A DNA stretch of 64,000 nucleotides, taken from assembly GCA_045132775.1 (NCBI GenBank), contig JBGUSX010000156.1, positions 13,798-77,797 on the forward strand. The letters are read 5' to 3'. Position numbers and translations under genes: made by a program. Shown here piece after piece: positions 35,026 through 44,219 of the stretch. The first letter of the stretch is position 1, and every line of letters starts with the position of its first letter. The notes beneath the pieces were generated by a model. It was not told where the DNA came from. It made no database searches and saw nothing but the letters and a program-made list of their open reading frames with translations. Source of the DNA: SVTX01 sp045132775. Its GTDB lineage: Bacteria; Bacillota; Clostridia; Oscillospirales; CAG-272.

Positions 35026-37623
35026 TCAGTTTCCGAGTCTCTTCTTCCACTCAAATACAAGCGTCATGCACTCGTACGGTGAGAGAGTATTGATATCGGT
35101 ATTTTTGATCTCTTCTATTACCTGCTCGTTGACAAGATCGTCAAAGCTGATAAGGGTATCGTCCTTTTCCTCGATCTTCTCCTCAACGTCGGTAAGCTTT
35201 ATGTTTTTGGCACTTTCCTCGACCGTGGCAAGAACCTCTTTTGCTCTCTTGATGACCTCGTTCGGAAGTCCTGCGAGCTTTGCGACCTCTATACCGTAGC
35301 TATCGTCGGTAGAACCGCGAACGATCTTTCGAAGGAAGGTAATATTGTCGCCCCTCTTCTTTGCGGCGATGTTATAATTGACTATTCCGTCAAACTCGTT
35401 TTCCATGCTTGTAAGCTCATGATAGTGCGTTGCAAAGAGCGTTTTTGCTCCTATCTTGCGGCTTGCGGTATACTCAACTATCGCACGTGCGATACTCATT
35501 CCATCAAAGGTCGAGGTTCCGCGTCCGACCTCGTCGTATATGATAAGGCTCTTCTTCGTAGCATTTCGAAGTATGTAAGCGACCTCATTCATCTCAAGCA
35601 TAAAGGTTGACTGTCCCGATGCAAGATCATCTGATGCGCCAACGCGCGTGAAGATCTTATCAACTATGCCTACCGTCGCCTCCGCAGCAGGAACAAACGA
35701 GCCGATCTGCGCCATAAGTGTAATAAGCGCGACCTGTCTCATATACGTAGATTTACCCGCCATGTTCGGTCCTGTAATGAGGAGGAGGCGGTCGGTCTTC
35801 ATGTTGAGAAGAGTGTCATTTGGAACAAAATAGCTGTCCTTGACAAACTGCTCGACAACGGGATGCCTTCCGTCCTTGATGATAAGCTCATCCGACGAAT
35901 TAACCTCGGGACGAACGTATCTGTTCTTTGCAGCAACGGTGGCAAGGCTGTAATATACGTCTATCTGTGCGACAAGCGCAGCAGCCTTCTGTATTCTCGT
36001 GCTGTTCTCTGCAACTACGGTTCTTATCTCACAGAAAATGTCGTACTCGAGCTGATTGAGCTTGTCAGCTGCTCCCAGCACTTTTGCCTCCATCTCCTTG
36101 AGCTCTTCCGTAATGTATCTTTCACAGTTCGATAGCGTCTGCTTTCTGATATATCTGTCGGGAACAAGATTTATCTGCGACTTTGTTACCTCTATGTAGA
36201 ATCCGAATACGCGGTTATATCCAACCTTAAGGTTCTTTATTCCGGTTGCATCACGCTCGTTCTGCGCTATCTGCTCCTTCCACTCGTCTCCATGGTCGAT
36301 TATCTTTCTGTATTCATCGACCTGGGCATTATACCCGTCGAGAATCATATTTCCTTCACGGACGGTCAGGGGCGCGTCCTCGGATATTGAGATGTCGATG
36401 AGATTACAAATATCCTCAAGAGTATCCAGCTCGGAATATATGCTCTGCATCTCGTTTGAGGTACATTCGCTGATAAGCTTTTTAAGTTCGGGAAGAATGC
36501 GCGTGCTGTTCGCAACCGCGCGGAGATCTCTGGCATTTGCGGTACCGTAAACTATCTTTGTCATCAAACGTTCAAGATCAAGCACCTCGTCAAGAAGCTC
36601 AGAGATCTGCTCGCGAAGCATAAAGTTATTATACAGCTCTTCGACCGCGTTCTGTCTGCGGACTATGCGAGAGACGTTTATAAGCGGATGCTCTACCCAC
36701 TTACGCAAAAGGCGAGCTCCGAGAGAAGAGCGCGTTTTATCAAGAACCCAAAGGAGCGTTCCCTTCTTTTCCTTTGTGCGCAAGGTCTCCGTGAGCTCAA
36801 GATTTCTTCTCGTGTTTACGTCAAGCTCAAGATACTGTCCGTTTGAATAGAGGTTGAGCTTATTGATATACGAAATATCCTTTTTCTGCGTATCCTGAAT
36901 GTAATCAAGCATCGCTCCAACCGCGCAGACTATCGCCTTATCGGCAACATCGTCCTCGCGTAGAGTGTCGGTAAACTGTGCTTTTACTCTTTCAAGGCAA
37001 GACTCATACTCAAAACGCTTATACTGACTGTCGTTGAGCATTGCGCCAAGTCTGCCCTCAATGAATTTCGCGGTTTCCGCAAACTTCATTGAGTTAAGGT
37101 TTGCTACGATCTCGACGGGGGAATACGTGCCAAGCTCGTTGTGGAGCTTCGCCTCGATTCCGTCTCCCGATATAGAAGTGGCATATATTTCCGCGGTAGA
37201 AATATCGCAAAAGCATATTCCTGTTTCAAATTCTCCAAGATAAAGAGAGCAAAGATAGTTATTCTTCTTATCGGACAAAAGCTCGCTCTCAATGAGCGTA
37301 CCGGGAGTGATAACTCTTATAACGTCACGCTTGACTATTCCCTTTGCCTCTGCAGGATTTTCCATCTGCTCGCAGATAGCGATCTTGAAGCCCTGCTCGA
37401 TCAATCTGCCGATATAGGTATCAACTGAGTGGAAAGGAACACCGCACATAGGTGCTCTTTCGGCTTCTCCGCAATCTCTGCCCGTGAGTGTCAGCTCGAG
37501 TGCGCGCGAGGCTATGATGGCATCGTCAAAAAACATCTCGTAAAAGTCACCGAGACGGTAAAAAAGAAGATAGTCCTTGTAGTTATTTTTTATCTCGAAG
37601 TATTGCTCCATCATCGGAGTCAT
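35026..37623 (-). CDS. mutS: DNA mismatch repair protein MutS
   Basis: An 865-aa mismatch-recognition ATPase. The N-terminal GDFYEMFFDDA contains the Phe-x-Glu (FYE) mismatch wedge; Walker A ITGPNMAGKSTYMRQ and Walker B LIIYDEVGRGTSTFDG are intact, with the ATHYHEL signature following. Length and motif order are normal. A tandem ATG-x-x-ATGATG start lies at 37623 behind GAGG. It follows ricA, as in the Bacillus subtilis miaB-ricA-cotE-mutS-mutL block, minus cotE. Confidence 0.97.
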   Translation of the reverse strand: MTPMMEQYFEIKNNYKDYLLFYRLGDFYEMFFDDAIIASRALELTLTGRDCGEAERAPMCGVPFHSVDTYIGRLIEQGFKIAICEQMENPAEAKGIVKRDVIRVITPGTLIESELLSDKKNNYLCSLYLGEFETGICFCDISTAEIYATSISGDGIEAKLHNELGTYSPVEIVANLNSMKFAETAKFIEGRLGAMLNDSQYKRFEYESCLERVKAQFTDTLREDDVADKAIVCAVGAMLDYIQDTQKKDISYINKLNLYSNGQYLELDVNTRRNLELTETLRTKEKKGTLLWVLDKTRSSLGARLLRKWVEHPLINVSRIVRRQNAVEELYNNFMLREQISELLDEVLDLERLMTKIVYGTANARDLRAVANSTRILPELKKLISECTSNEMQSIYSELDTLEDICNLIDISISEDAPLTVREGNMILDGYNAQVDEYRKIIDHGDEWKEQIAQNERDATGIKNLKVGYNRVFGFYIEVTKSQINLVPDRYIRKQTLSNCERYITEELKEMEAKVLGAADKLNQLEYDIFCEIRTVVAENSTRIQKAAALVAQIDVYYSLATVAAKNRYVRPEVNSSDELIIKDGRHPVVEQFVKDSYFVPNDTLLNMKTDRLLLITGPNMAGKSTYMRQVALITLMAQIGSFVPAAEATVGIVDKIFTRVGASDDLASGQSTFMLEMNEVAYILRNATKKSLIIYDEVGRGTSTFDGMSIARAIVEYTASRKIGAKTLFATHYHELTSMENEFDGIVNYNIAAKKRGDNITFLRKIVRGSTDDSYGIEVAKLAGLPNEVIKRAKEVLATVEESAKNIKLTDVEEKIEEKDDTLISFDDLVNEQVIEEIKNTDINTLSPYECMTLVFEWKKRLGN

Positions 37624-37659
37624 GGTCTTTTCCTCGCTTCTGTAGTTTTAACTTGGATT

Positions 37660-38040
37660 TTAGTGACATCCGGAGCAGGATGAACAGTCATGTGTGCAGG
37701 GTGTCTGTCCCGTTGCGTTAAACATGATAGTATTGTTCACGCTCTCCATAAGCTCGTTTACAGCCTGCTGTGCCTCGTCAAGCTCCTTAAAAATGGGATC
37801 GGCAGTAATTTCGGCATAGATCTCGTCAATTCTGTCCTGAATGCGTGTAAGTGCATCGGTGTCGATCTCCTCACCGTCGCCCATAGTTGTGAGTGCCTGC
37901 TGCTGAATTCCGTACTCCATCATAAGGTTTCCGATCTTTTCGCTGGATTCGTAGGCTTCCTTTGCCTTCTCCATACGGATCATTCTCTCGTCTTCTCTGA
38001 TGGTTTTTCCAAGCTCTGTTGCAAGTTCAAATATAGTCAT
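37660..38040 (-). CDS. ricA: YlbF/YmcA-family protein, probable RicA, with a Cys-rich tail
   Basis: A 126-aa protein of the YlbF/YmcA family (helical, LATELGKTIREDERMIR, then IQDRIDEIYAEITADP). In B. subtilis, RicA, RicF and RicT form a complex that carries [4Fe-4S] clusters and steers RNase Y and sporulation/competence decisions. The tail CTHDCSSCSGCH has four Cys and two His, a likely cluster or metal site. Genomic position between miaB and mutS matches ricA (ymcA). RicF and RicT genes are not in the window, while rny lies 10 kb away. Confidence 0.8.
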   Translation of the reverse strand: MTIFELATELGKTIREDERMIRMEKAKEAYESSEKIGNLMMEYGIQQQALTTMGDGEEIDTDALTRIQDRIDEIYAEITADPIFKELDEAQQAVNELMESVNNTIMFNATGQTPCTHDCSSCSGCH

Positions 38041-38060
38041 TTTAGTTTTCCTCTCTGTTT

Positions 38061-39479
38061 TCAGTTTATCTTTTCGCCGTAGAGCGCAAAGGTCTCGGCG
38101 CGTGTGATCTTAAGCTCGATGAATTTGCCGATATCCGACTCATTTCCATCAAACAATACTATTTTATTTCCCTCACTGCGACCCGAATATACGCTCTCAT
38201 TGTTTTTACTCGGTCCGTCGCAAAGAACTTTAATTATCTTGCCCTCAAGGGGCTTATTCCTTTCAAGTGCTATTTCATTCTGCGTCTCAAGCAGACGGTT
38301 CATTCTCTCGCCCTTGATACTGTCGGAAATCTGGCAATCCATTGCCGCCGCGGGAGTATCCTTTCTCGGAGAATAAATGAACGAATACGTCATATCAAAT
38401 CTGACTCGACGGAGCATCTCAAGAGTTCCCTCGAAATCCTCGTCGGTCTCGCCCGGGAATCCGACTATTATGTCCGAAGATATCGTTACGTCGGGAACCT
38501 TCTTGCGAAGATAGTCAACCGTACGTAAATATTTTTCGGTGTCATAGTGGCGGTTCATTGCCTTGAGTATCCTGTCACTTCCCGACTGCATCGGCAAATG
38601 GAACTGATGCGCTATATGCTTTGATGAGGCTATCGTATCGATAAGCTTGTCAGACGCATCCTTTGGGTGCGAGGTCATAAAACGAATGAAGTAGTCACCT
38701 TCTATCTTGTCGATGTCAGCAAGCAGATCGGCGAAATCATAGGTCTCACCCTCGTCGCTTTTTGCATCCTTACCGTAAGAGTTTACGTTCTGTCCGAGTA
38801 GCGTTATGTCCTTATATCCCTGCTCGACAAGTCCTCTGACCTCGGCGATTATGGCCTCGGGGCGACGGCTTCTCTCACGTCCGCGAACGTAAGGTACTAT
38901 GCAATAGGTACAAAAGTTGTTGCAACCGTACATGATCGACACCCACGCACGATATGTGGATTCGCGGTATATAGGTAGTCCCTCTGCAACAAGATATTCC
39001 TTTTCCTCGGGACAATAAAGGCGTTTTCCTTTTTCGAGCTTTTTGAAAACAAGCTCGGGAAGACGGTGAAGTGATGAGGTTCCTAGCACGAAATCAACGT
39101 AAGAGTAGCTGTGCTTTATAGATTCCTTGCGGTGCTCCTGCGTTACCATACAACCGCACACACCGATAAGCATATTCGGCTTTACAGCTTTCAGATGCTT
39201 GTACTGTCCGATAATTGACAGTGCTTTCTGCTCTGCGTGCTCGCGAACCGCACAAGTATTGACCATTATCAAGTCGGCTATCTCGGGCAAGTCGGTTATG
39301 GTGTAGCCCATTGACACGCACATTCCGGCTATTTTTTCGCTGTCTGCCTCGTTCTGCTGACAGCCAAATGTCTGAACGTAGGCATATTTTTTCTCACCGC
39401 AGTTCAGTATATTTATTTTTTTGACGTATTCCCTCTGCGCTTGCATTTCCGCATCGGGCAAAATTCGGTATTCTCTCAT
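38061..39479 (-). CDS. miaB: tRNA-2-methylthio-N6-dimethylallyladenosine synthase
   Basis: Radical-SAM methylthiotransferase acting on i6A37 of tRNAs reading UNN codons. The 472-aa protein has the N-terminal [4Fe-4S] cysteines (FGCQQNEADSEK, NTCAVREHAE, GVCGCMV), the radical-SAM motif YGCNNFCTYCIVP and a C-terminal TRAM domain. ATG at 39479 (AAAAGGAC upstream) is chosen over an in-frame GTG at 39497. First gene of the nine-gene operon; a second methylthiotransferase (mtaB) lies at 62516. Confidence 0.95.
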   Translation of the reverse strand: MREYRILPDAEMQAQREYVKKINILNCGEKKYAYVQTFGCQQNEADSEKIAGMCVSMGYTITDLPEIADLIMVNTCAVREHAEQKALSIIGQYKHLKAVKPNMLIGVCGCMVTQEHRKESIKHSYSYVDFVLGTSSLHRLPELVFKKLEKGKRLYCPEEKEYLVAEGLPIYRESTYRAWVSIMYGCNNFCTYCIVPYVRGRERSRRPEAIIAEVRGLVEQGYKDITLLGQNVNSYGKDAKSDEGETYDFADLLADIDKIEGDYFIRFMTSHPKDASDKLIDTIASSKHIAHQFHLPMQSGSDRILKAMNRHYDTEKYLRTVDYLRKKVPDVTISSDIIVGFPGETDEDFEGTLEMLRRVRFDMTYSFIYSPRKDTPAAAMDCQISDSIKGERMNRLLETQNEIALERNKPLEGKIIKVLCDGPSKNNESVYSGRSEGNKIVLFDGNESDIGKFIELKITRAETFALYGEKIN

Positions 39480-39517
39480 TTTTTGTCCTTTTGACACACT
39501 TATAATTATAGATTATA

Positions 39518-39546
39518 ATTATATCATATATTGCAAAAGGTGTCAA
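39518..39546 (-). promoter_or_regulatory. Consensus promoter of the miaB-tldE operon
   Basis: Minus strand TTGACA at 39541-39546, 17-bp spacer, TATAAT at 39518-39523, 39 bp before the ATG at 39479. The -35 falls inside a 9-bp inverted repeat. Confidence 0.88.
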
Positions 39547-39559
39547 GAGTTTGACACCT
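39538..39559. promoter_or_regulatory. Candidate operator at the miaB promoter
   Basis: Perfect palindrome AGGTGTCAA-gagt-TTGACACCT (9-bp arms, 4-nt spacer) covering the -35. The half-site TTGACACCT recurs within the promoter of the 48162 gene (48079-48087). Confidence 0.5.
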
Positions 39560-39577
39560 AAAAATCCAATGTCGTAG

Positions 39578-39606
39578 CAAAAAAGGCCGCATGAGCGACC
39601 TTTTTG
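39578..39606 (-). terminator. Intrinsic terminator of the folD unit
   Basis: On the minus strand AAAAGGTCGC, TCAT loop, GCGGCCTTTT (one U-G pair) then more T. Confidence 0.85.
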
Positions 39607-39624
39607 TGCAGTAATCGTAAATTT

Positions 39625-40479
39625 TCATTTGTTTCTCGCAATACTTGCGGCTGTCAATGTGTTTTTGAGCAGCATTGTTATAGTCATAGGTCCGACGCCT
39701 CCGGGAACAGGTGTAATGTAAGAAGCCTTCGGCTCAACCTCTGCAAACGCCACGTCTCCTACGAGCTTTCCGGATTCAAGGCGGTTTATTCCAACGTCTA
39801 TGACAACCGCGCCCTCCTTGACCATATCCGCAGTCACGAATTCGGGCTTGCCTATCGATGCAACGAGAATATCTGCTTCTCGGCAGATCTCTTTAAGATT
39901 TTGCGTTCTGCTGTGGCAGATCGTTACCGTGCCGTTTGCATGTAGCAAAAGCATTGCCATGGGCTTTCCGACTATATTCGAACGACCGATCACAACGCAT
40001 TTTTTGCCGCACACGTCAACACCAGAACGTTCAAGAAGCACCATAACTCCCGCGGGAGTACAAGGCAGAAGATCGTGGTTTCCTATCATAATTTTTCCAA
40101 CGTTATACGGATGAAATGCATCAACGTCCTTTTCGGGCTTGATCTTAAGCAGGACCTCTGTCTCGTTGAGGTGCTTGGGCAATGGAAGCTGAACGAGTAT
40201 TCCGTGTATCTTCTCGTCGTTATTCAGCTTTTCAATAAGTGCGATGAGTTCTTCCTGCGTTGTCTCTTCGTCAAGCTCATAGCTCTCCGAGTAAAAGCCG
40301 ACCTCCTCGCAGCCTCTCTTTTTGTTACGAACGTAAACCTGCGATGCAGGGTCGCTTCCGACTATCACCACGGCAAGTCCGGGCGCACATCCGTACTTTT
40401 CTTTAAAAGCAAGAGTTCCTGCCGCTATCTCTTCTCTGACCTGTCGGCTTATCGCCTTTCCGTCAATTATCTGTGCCAT
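39625..40479 (-). CDS. folD: Bifunctional methylene-THF dehydrogenase/cyclohydrolase
   Basis: Interconverts 5,10-methylene-, methenyl- and 10-formyl-tetrahydrofolate. The 284-aa protein has the FolD signatures EKDVDAFHPYNVGKI, PCTPAGVMVLLE, VVIGRSNIVGKPMA and PVPGGVGPMTI. The NAD(P)-binding Rossmann region and the catalytic Lys (VRNKKRGC) are present. The ATG at 40479 follows AAGGAG; a longer frame to 40575 is rejected because it lies within lgt. It overlaps lgt by 17 bp. Confidence 0.95.
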   Translation of the reverse strand: MAQIIDGKAISRQVREEIAAGTLAFKEKYGCAPGLAVVIVGSDPASQVYVRNKKRGCEEVGFYSESYELDEETTQEELIALIEKLNNDEKIHGILVQLPLPKHLNETEVLLKIKPEKDVDAFHPYNVGKIMIGNHDLLPCTPAGVMVLLERSGVDVCGKKCVVIGRSNIVGKPMAMLLLHANGTVTICHSRTQNLKEICREADILVASIGKPEFVTADMVKEGAVVIDVGINRLESGKLVGDVAFAEVEPKASYITPVPGGVGPMTITMLLKNTLTAASIARNK

Positions 40480-41494
40480 CTTTTTCTTCTCCTTCGGGTG
40501 CTGTTTTTTCGTCGATAATATCGCCGCCTGCAACGACCTTTTCCGCCTTCTTGAAGAAAACGGGATGCTGATCAATGGAGGGCTTTATAATCTGATCAAA
40601 TTTTGTTAGTTTTGCTTCGGGATCGCCGAACTTTTTTGAGTAGATAAGACCCGCTATCAACAAGCCGCCGAATACGATAAAGCAAAGTATTCCTACAAGC
40701 TGGGAAATGCGAATTTCCGTGCCGGGAATATACAGGCTATCGGTGCGGAGTCCCTCGATAAAGAAACGTCCGAAGCCGTACCAGGCAAGATACATACACG
40801 CTATCTGACCGTTAAACTTTTTCTTTTTGTAGAAGATGTTTATGAGTATGAATCCGATAAGATTCCAAAGCGACTCATAAAGAAAGGTCGGGTGGACGTA
40901 CACCATTTCAAACGTATCAAAGTCCGCGATAGTGTTATTTGATAAAAGACCCATACGCATAAAGTACAAGGGGTGTCCCTCTGCTATCTGTCCTCCAAAT
41001 GCCTCGCCGTTAAAGAAATTTCCCCATCTTCCGAGCGACTGCGCGATCATTACTCCGGGTCCCGCCATATCCATAAGCTTTATGGTGTTCATCTTCTTGA
41101 TCCTGGTTGCTATCACGATGCCGAGTATTCCGCAGATTATTCCTCCGTATATCGCAAGTCCGCCGTTACGAAGATTGAAAATATTTTTTATGAATTGTAC
41201 GAAATTAAAGGGCTTGGGAATATACTGATCCAGTGTTGTTAACACGTAATACAGTCTTGCGCCTATAACACCGAGGATCACAGTCCAAAGGGCTACGTCA
41301 ATAAGATCGTCAACCTTTACACCCTCGTATTTGCATCGGAATGATGCATAAACAAAGGCAAGAACTATGCCTAAGGTTATGATTATTCCGTACCAATACA
41401 CCGGGAATTTGCCACCCAGATTAAACGCAACGTTGTCAAGATCAAAACTTTCTATCCCGAGTCCCGGGAATGAAACTACTGTTTTAGTCAACAT
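40463..41494 (-). CDS. lgt: Prolipoprotein diacylglyceryl transferase
   Basis: Attaches diacylglyceryl to the lipobox cysteine of prelipoproteins at the membrane. The 343-aa protein has about seven hydrophobic segments. The Lgt signature GRWGNFFNGEAFGG is at 155-168; YGGIICGILG and FGRFFIEGLRTDS are other conserved parts. Residues after about 295 form a longer cytosolic tail than usual. AAAGGAG sets the start at 41494. Its product partners with Lnt (54187) and with the lipoprotein at 53706. Confidence 0.95.
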   Translation of the reverse strand: MLTKTVVSFPGLGIESFDLDNVAFNLGGKFPVYWYGIIITLGIVLAFVYASFRCKYEGVKVDDLIDVALWTVILGVIGARLYYVLTTLDQYIPKPFNFVQFIKNIFNLRNGGLAIYGGIICGILGIVIATRIKKMNTIKLMDMAGPGVMIAQSLGRWGNFFNGEAFGGQIAEGHPLYFMRMGLLSNNTIADFDTFEMVYVHPTFLYESLWNLIGFILINIFYKKKKFNGQIACMYLAWYGFGRFFIEGLRTDSLYIPGTEIRISQLVGILCFIVFGGLLIAGLIYSKKFGDPEAKLTKFDQIIKPSIDQHPVFFKKAEKVVAGGDIIDEKTAPEGEEKDGTDN

Positions 41495-42785
41495 TTTCTT
41501 CTCCTTTCTCAATCGGTTTTACGACCGAAAGAGTAAAAAATTCGTCCTTGAATATCTCGCATGCGATATTCCTTACATCTTCAAAGTTTATACTATCTAT
41601 AAGGCTCGGATAAACAAAGAGATCCAGATTTTCCCAAGCATATCCGTTCATCGCAAATGCAATATCCTCGGTACTGTCAAATTCAGATACGTAAGATGCA
41701 TACATACATCTTTTTTCGCGGATAAAATCTCTTTCGTCAAGACCGTTCTCAATGCACTTTTTTATGTATTTTTTGATCTCGACAAGCAGAGACTCAGGAT
41801 CGCTACTTTCGCCCGACATCATAATGTAAGCAGTGGTAGCATTTGCACTGTACCCTGTATCAAAACCTGGCGATAAGAGATCTTTTTCAAGCATTTCAAG
41901 ATAGAAATCCCCTGCCTCCGAAAACATCATATTTAAAAGAATATTGACAGTCTCGCTTCTCTTGTATCTCTCGTAAGAGTTACTCGGAACACGCACATCC
42001 TTTACACCAATTGAAAAGATAGGCTTTCCAACGGGCATTTCCCTTTCGGTATATGATGATACAACGTTTTCAGGCTCGTCAAACGAATCCAATTCTGCGG
42101 GCTTGCAAGTACTTTCCTCTATCATATCATCAACGATCGAGAGTACTTTTTCAGGTGTTATCCTTCCGCTTACGCAAAGCTGCATGTTGGACGGAATATA
42201 AAAATCTTGACAACATCTGTAAAGGGTTTCGGGCGTGATCTCGGATATCGATTCCTCGCTTCCGCATATCTCGAGCTTGACGGGATCATTGTGATACATT
42301 CCCTCAAGCATTCCGATGTAGCAACGGTCATACGGGTCATCAATACACCCTCTTATTTCCTGTGCGATTATTCCTATTTCCTTTTTAACGGTAGCATCTG
42401 TGAAATAGGGACTCATCACAAACCTGATAAGCTCCTCAAGACACTGCTCTTCGTTGTCTGTCGTTGAAAAGAGATATGCGGTTCTGTCGTTGGACGTATA
42501 GGCATTGCAGTATGCGCCAAGGGCAGAAAAATTATCGTCCGCATTTGTTCCGTCGGGATTGTCAAAAAGCTTGTGCTCCAGGAAATGAGCACATCCCTGC
42601 GGTATTACAACTTCTTCTCCGTTTTTGGAATACCTCGTCGTATTTCCCCCGAAATTGACAGAAAAAACGCCGTATGTGGTTGACATATCCTTTGGGAATA
42701 CGCACACGGTAAGTCCGCTTTCGTGAACGGTCTTATAGTATTTTTCACCGAGAAGATCCGAGTTAAACATTTCAAATTTACTCAT
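41484..42785 (-). CDS. M16-family zinc peptidase (YmfH-like)
   Basis: A 433-aa M16B peptidase. HFLEH at residues 67-71 is the inverted HxxEH zinc motif, with the distal glutamate in EIGIIAQEI about 80 residues later. It pairs with the neighbouring M16 gene 42778-44097, overlapping it by 8 bp, as in Bacillus ymfF-ymfH, in which two M16 chains likely form one enzyme. The stop overlaps the lgt start region. Confidence 0.9.
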   Translation of the reverse strand: MSKFEMFNSDLLGEKYYKTVHESGLTVCVFPKDMSTTYGVFSVNFGGNTTRYSKNGEEVVIPQGCAHFLEHKLFDNPDGTNADDNFSALGAYCNAYTSNDRTAYLFSTTDNEEQCLEELIRFVMSPYFTDATVKKEIGIIAQEIRGCIDDPYDRCYIGMLEGMYHNDPVKLEICGSEESISEITPETLYRCCQDFYIPSNMQLCVSGRITPEKVLSIVDDMIEESTCKPAELDSFDEPENVVSSYTEREMPVGKPIFSIGVKDVRVPSNSYERYKRSETVNILLNMMFSEAGDFYLEMLEKDLLSPGFDTGYSANATTAYIMMSGESSDPESLLVEIKKYIKKCIENGLDERDFIREKRCMYASYVSEFDSTEDIAFAMNGYAWENLDLFVYPSLIDSINFEDVRNIACEIFKDEFFTLSVVKPIEKGEENVD

Positions 42786-44097
42786 CGTAATCCTCCTCTT
42801 CTCCGTTTCCGTTCAAAAAATAGACCGTATCAAGAACGACCTTTTGAGCCGCCTCGATAACGTCTTTGGCAGTAACCTTCATTATCTCATCACGACAACT
42901 CTCAACGCTCTCCGAAACACCCGCGAGGAGCCGTCTGAATTCAAATGCTTCTATCGCCGCAGGACTGTCACTTATCTGTCTGAATCCTGAAATAAGCGTT
43001 TTTCTTGCAGTTTCCATCTCGGTTTCGGTGAAGTCTCCGCTCTTCATAGCATCAAGCTGGATGGCGATCTCCTCGAGTGCCTCGTCCTTTTTCTCGGGGT
43101 CTATTCCACATCCTACCTTTATCGTACCAGTAGCACTGTGAAGGCTTGAATAGCAATAGTAGCAAAGGCTCTTTTTTTCTCTTACGTTCATAAAGAGCTT
43201 TGCCACCGACCCTCCACCGAATATCTCGTTAAACATCGCCATAGCGTAATAATCCCTGTCAGAGAGTACGGTACCGCACCTGTAACCGAGTACAAGTCTG
43301 CCTTGCGAGACGTCATTTGTTTCCTCGATATATTTTGCTTCTTTACGATCCGTAAGATATGCGTGCTCGGTATAAGAAGCGTCACACAAACCGTCATTTT
43401 CAAAACTGAAATACTTGCTAATCAAGGACTCAACGTATTCGTGTGACTCACTTCCGATGTAGTAACATTCAACGCTGCAATCATGCATAAATCTATCAAG
43501 ATTTTCAGTAATGTCTGCGGAGGTGAATGATTCAACCAAAGCCTCATTTCCGTCACCTGCAACGGCATATTCCGAGCCCTCAAACATATATTTTGAGCAT
43601 TGCTCGGATGCATACACTTTTGGATCGTTTATTTTTGATCTTATTGCGTCTATCGCAATGCGCTTTTCGCTTTCTGTGTATGAAGAAACAAAGCGTCCGT
43701 TTTCATCCCTGAGAGGATTAAAAAGAATATCCGAAAGAATAGCTATTACATTTTCAAGGATACTGCTACCGTCACTTTCGAGAGCGTAAGAATCCTTTAA
43801 GATCTTACAGGATATCTTGTTTATACTTTTCTCTCCCACGGTGACGTTTCGCAGTGTGACCGTTGCACCGTATTGCTCATCAAGCGCTTTATTTATTGCG
43901 GTGACCGTAGGATATTTCTCGGATCCGCGCATCATTACGGAGAGCATAAGCCTTGTAAGCGGCGTTCTGTATTTATCGCTTTTTGTCACAAAGTTGATCG
44001 AAAAACGCGACATTTTGAATCGGTCAGTGTTGACCGTATGTAGTCTGACTTTTCCGTTAAAAAATTCCGTTGTTTTTGGTATCATTTCAAGTCCCAA
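42778..44097 (-). CDS. M16-family inactive partner subunit (YmfF-like)
   Basis: A 439-aa M16 protein without the HxxEH motif; the equivalent region reads RLMLSVMMRGSEKYPT. It probably forms a heterodimer with the active YmfH-like protein. The start is TTG at 44097, placed by AAGGA 6 bp upstream; ATG at 44085 is possible but poorly spaced. Physiological substrate unknown. Confidence 0.87.
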   Translation of the reverse strand: MGLEMIPKTTEFFNGKVRLHTVNTDRFKMSRFSINFVTKSDKYRTPLTRLMLSVMMRGSEKYPTVTAINKALDEQYGATVTLRNVTVGEKSINKISCKILKDSYALESDGSSILENVIAILSDILFNPLRDENGRFVSSYTESEKRIAIDAIRSKINDPKVYASEQCSKYMFEGSEYAVAGDGNEALVESFTSADITENLDRFMHDCSVECYYIGSESHEYVESLISKYFSFENDGLCDASYTEHAYLTDRKEAKYIEETNDVSQGRLVLGYRCGTVLSDRDYYAMAMFNEIFGGGSVAKLFMNVREKKSLCYYCYSSLHSATGTIKVGCGIDPEKKDEALEEIAIQLDAMKSGDFTETEMETARKTLISGFRQISDSPAAIEAFEFRRLLAGVSESVESCRDEIMKVTAKDVIEAAQKVVLDTVYFLNGNGEEEDYDE

Positions 44098-44132
44098 AAG
44101 GGTTCCTTCCCTTTACAATTTGTAATTAGTTT

Positions 44133-44161
44133 ATTTTACACCATATTATCATATTTTTCAA
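44133..44161 (-). promoter_or_regulatory. Promoter of the M16-M16-lgt-folD operon
   Basis: Minus strand TTGAAA, 17-bp spacer, TAAAAT, 36 bp before the start at 44097. Confidence 0.7.
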
Positions 44162-44185
44162 GTATTTTTTGTTAATTAAAAGAAA

Positions 44186-44219
44186 ACGAGTCGGTTTTTT
44201 AATAACCGACTCATTTTTT
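44186..44219 (-). terminator. Intrinsic terminator of the mrp-sanA unit
   Basis: Stem GAGTCGGTT / AACCGACTC with an A/T-rich loop and T-rich flanks on both strands. Confidence 0.82.
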
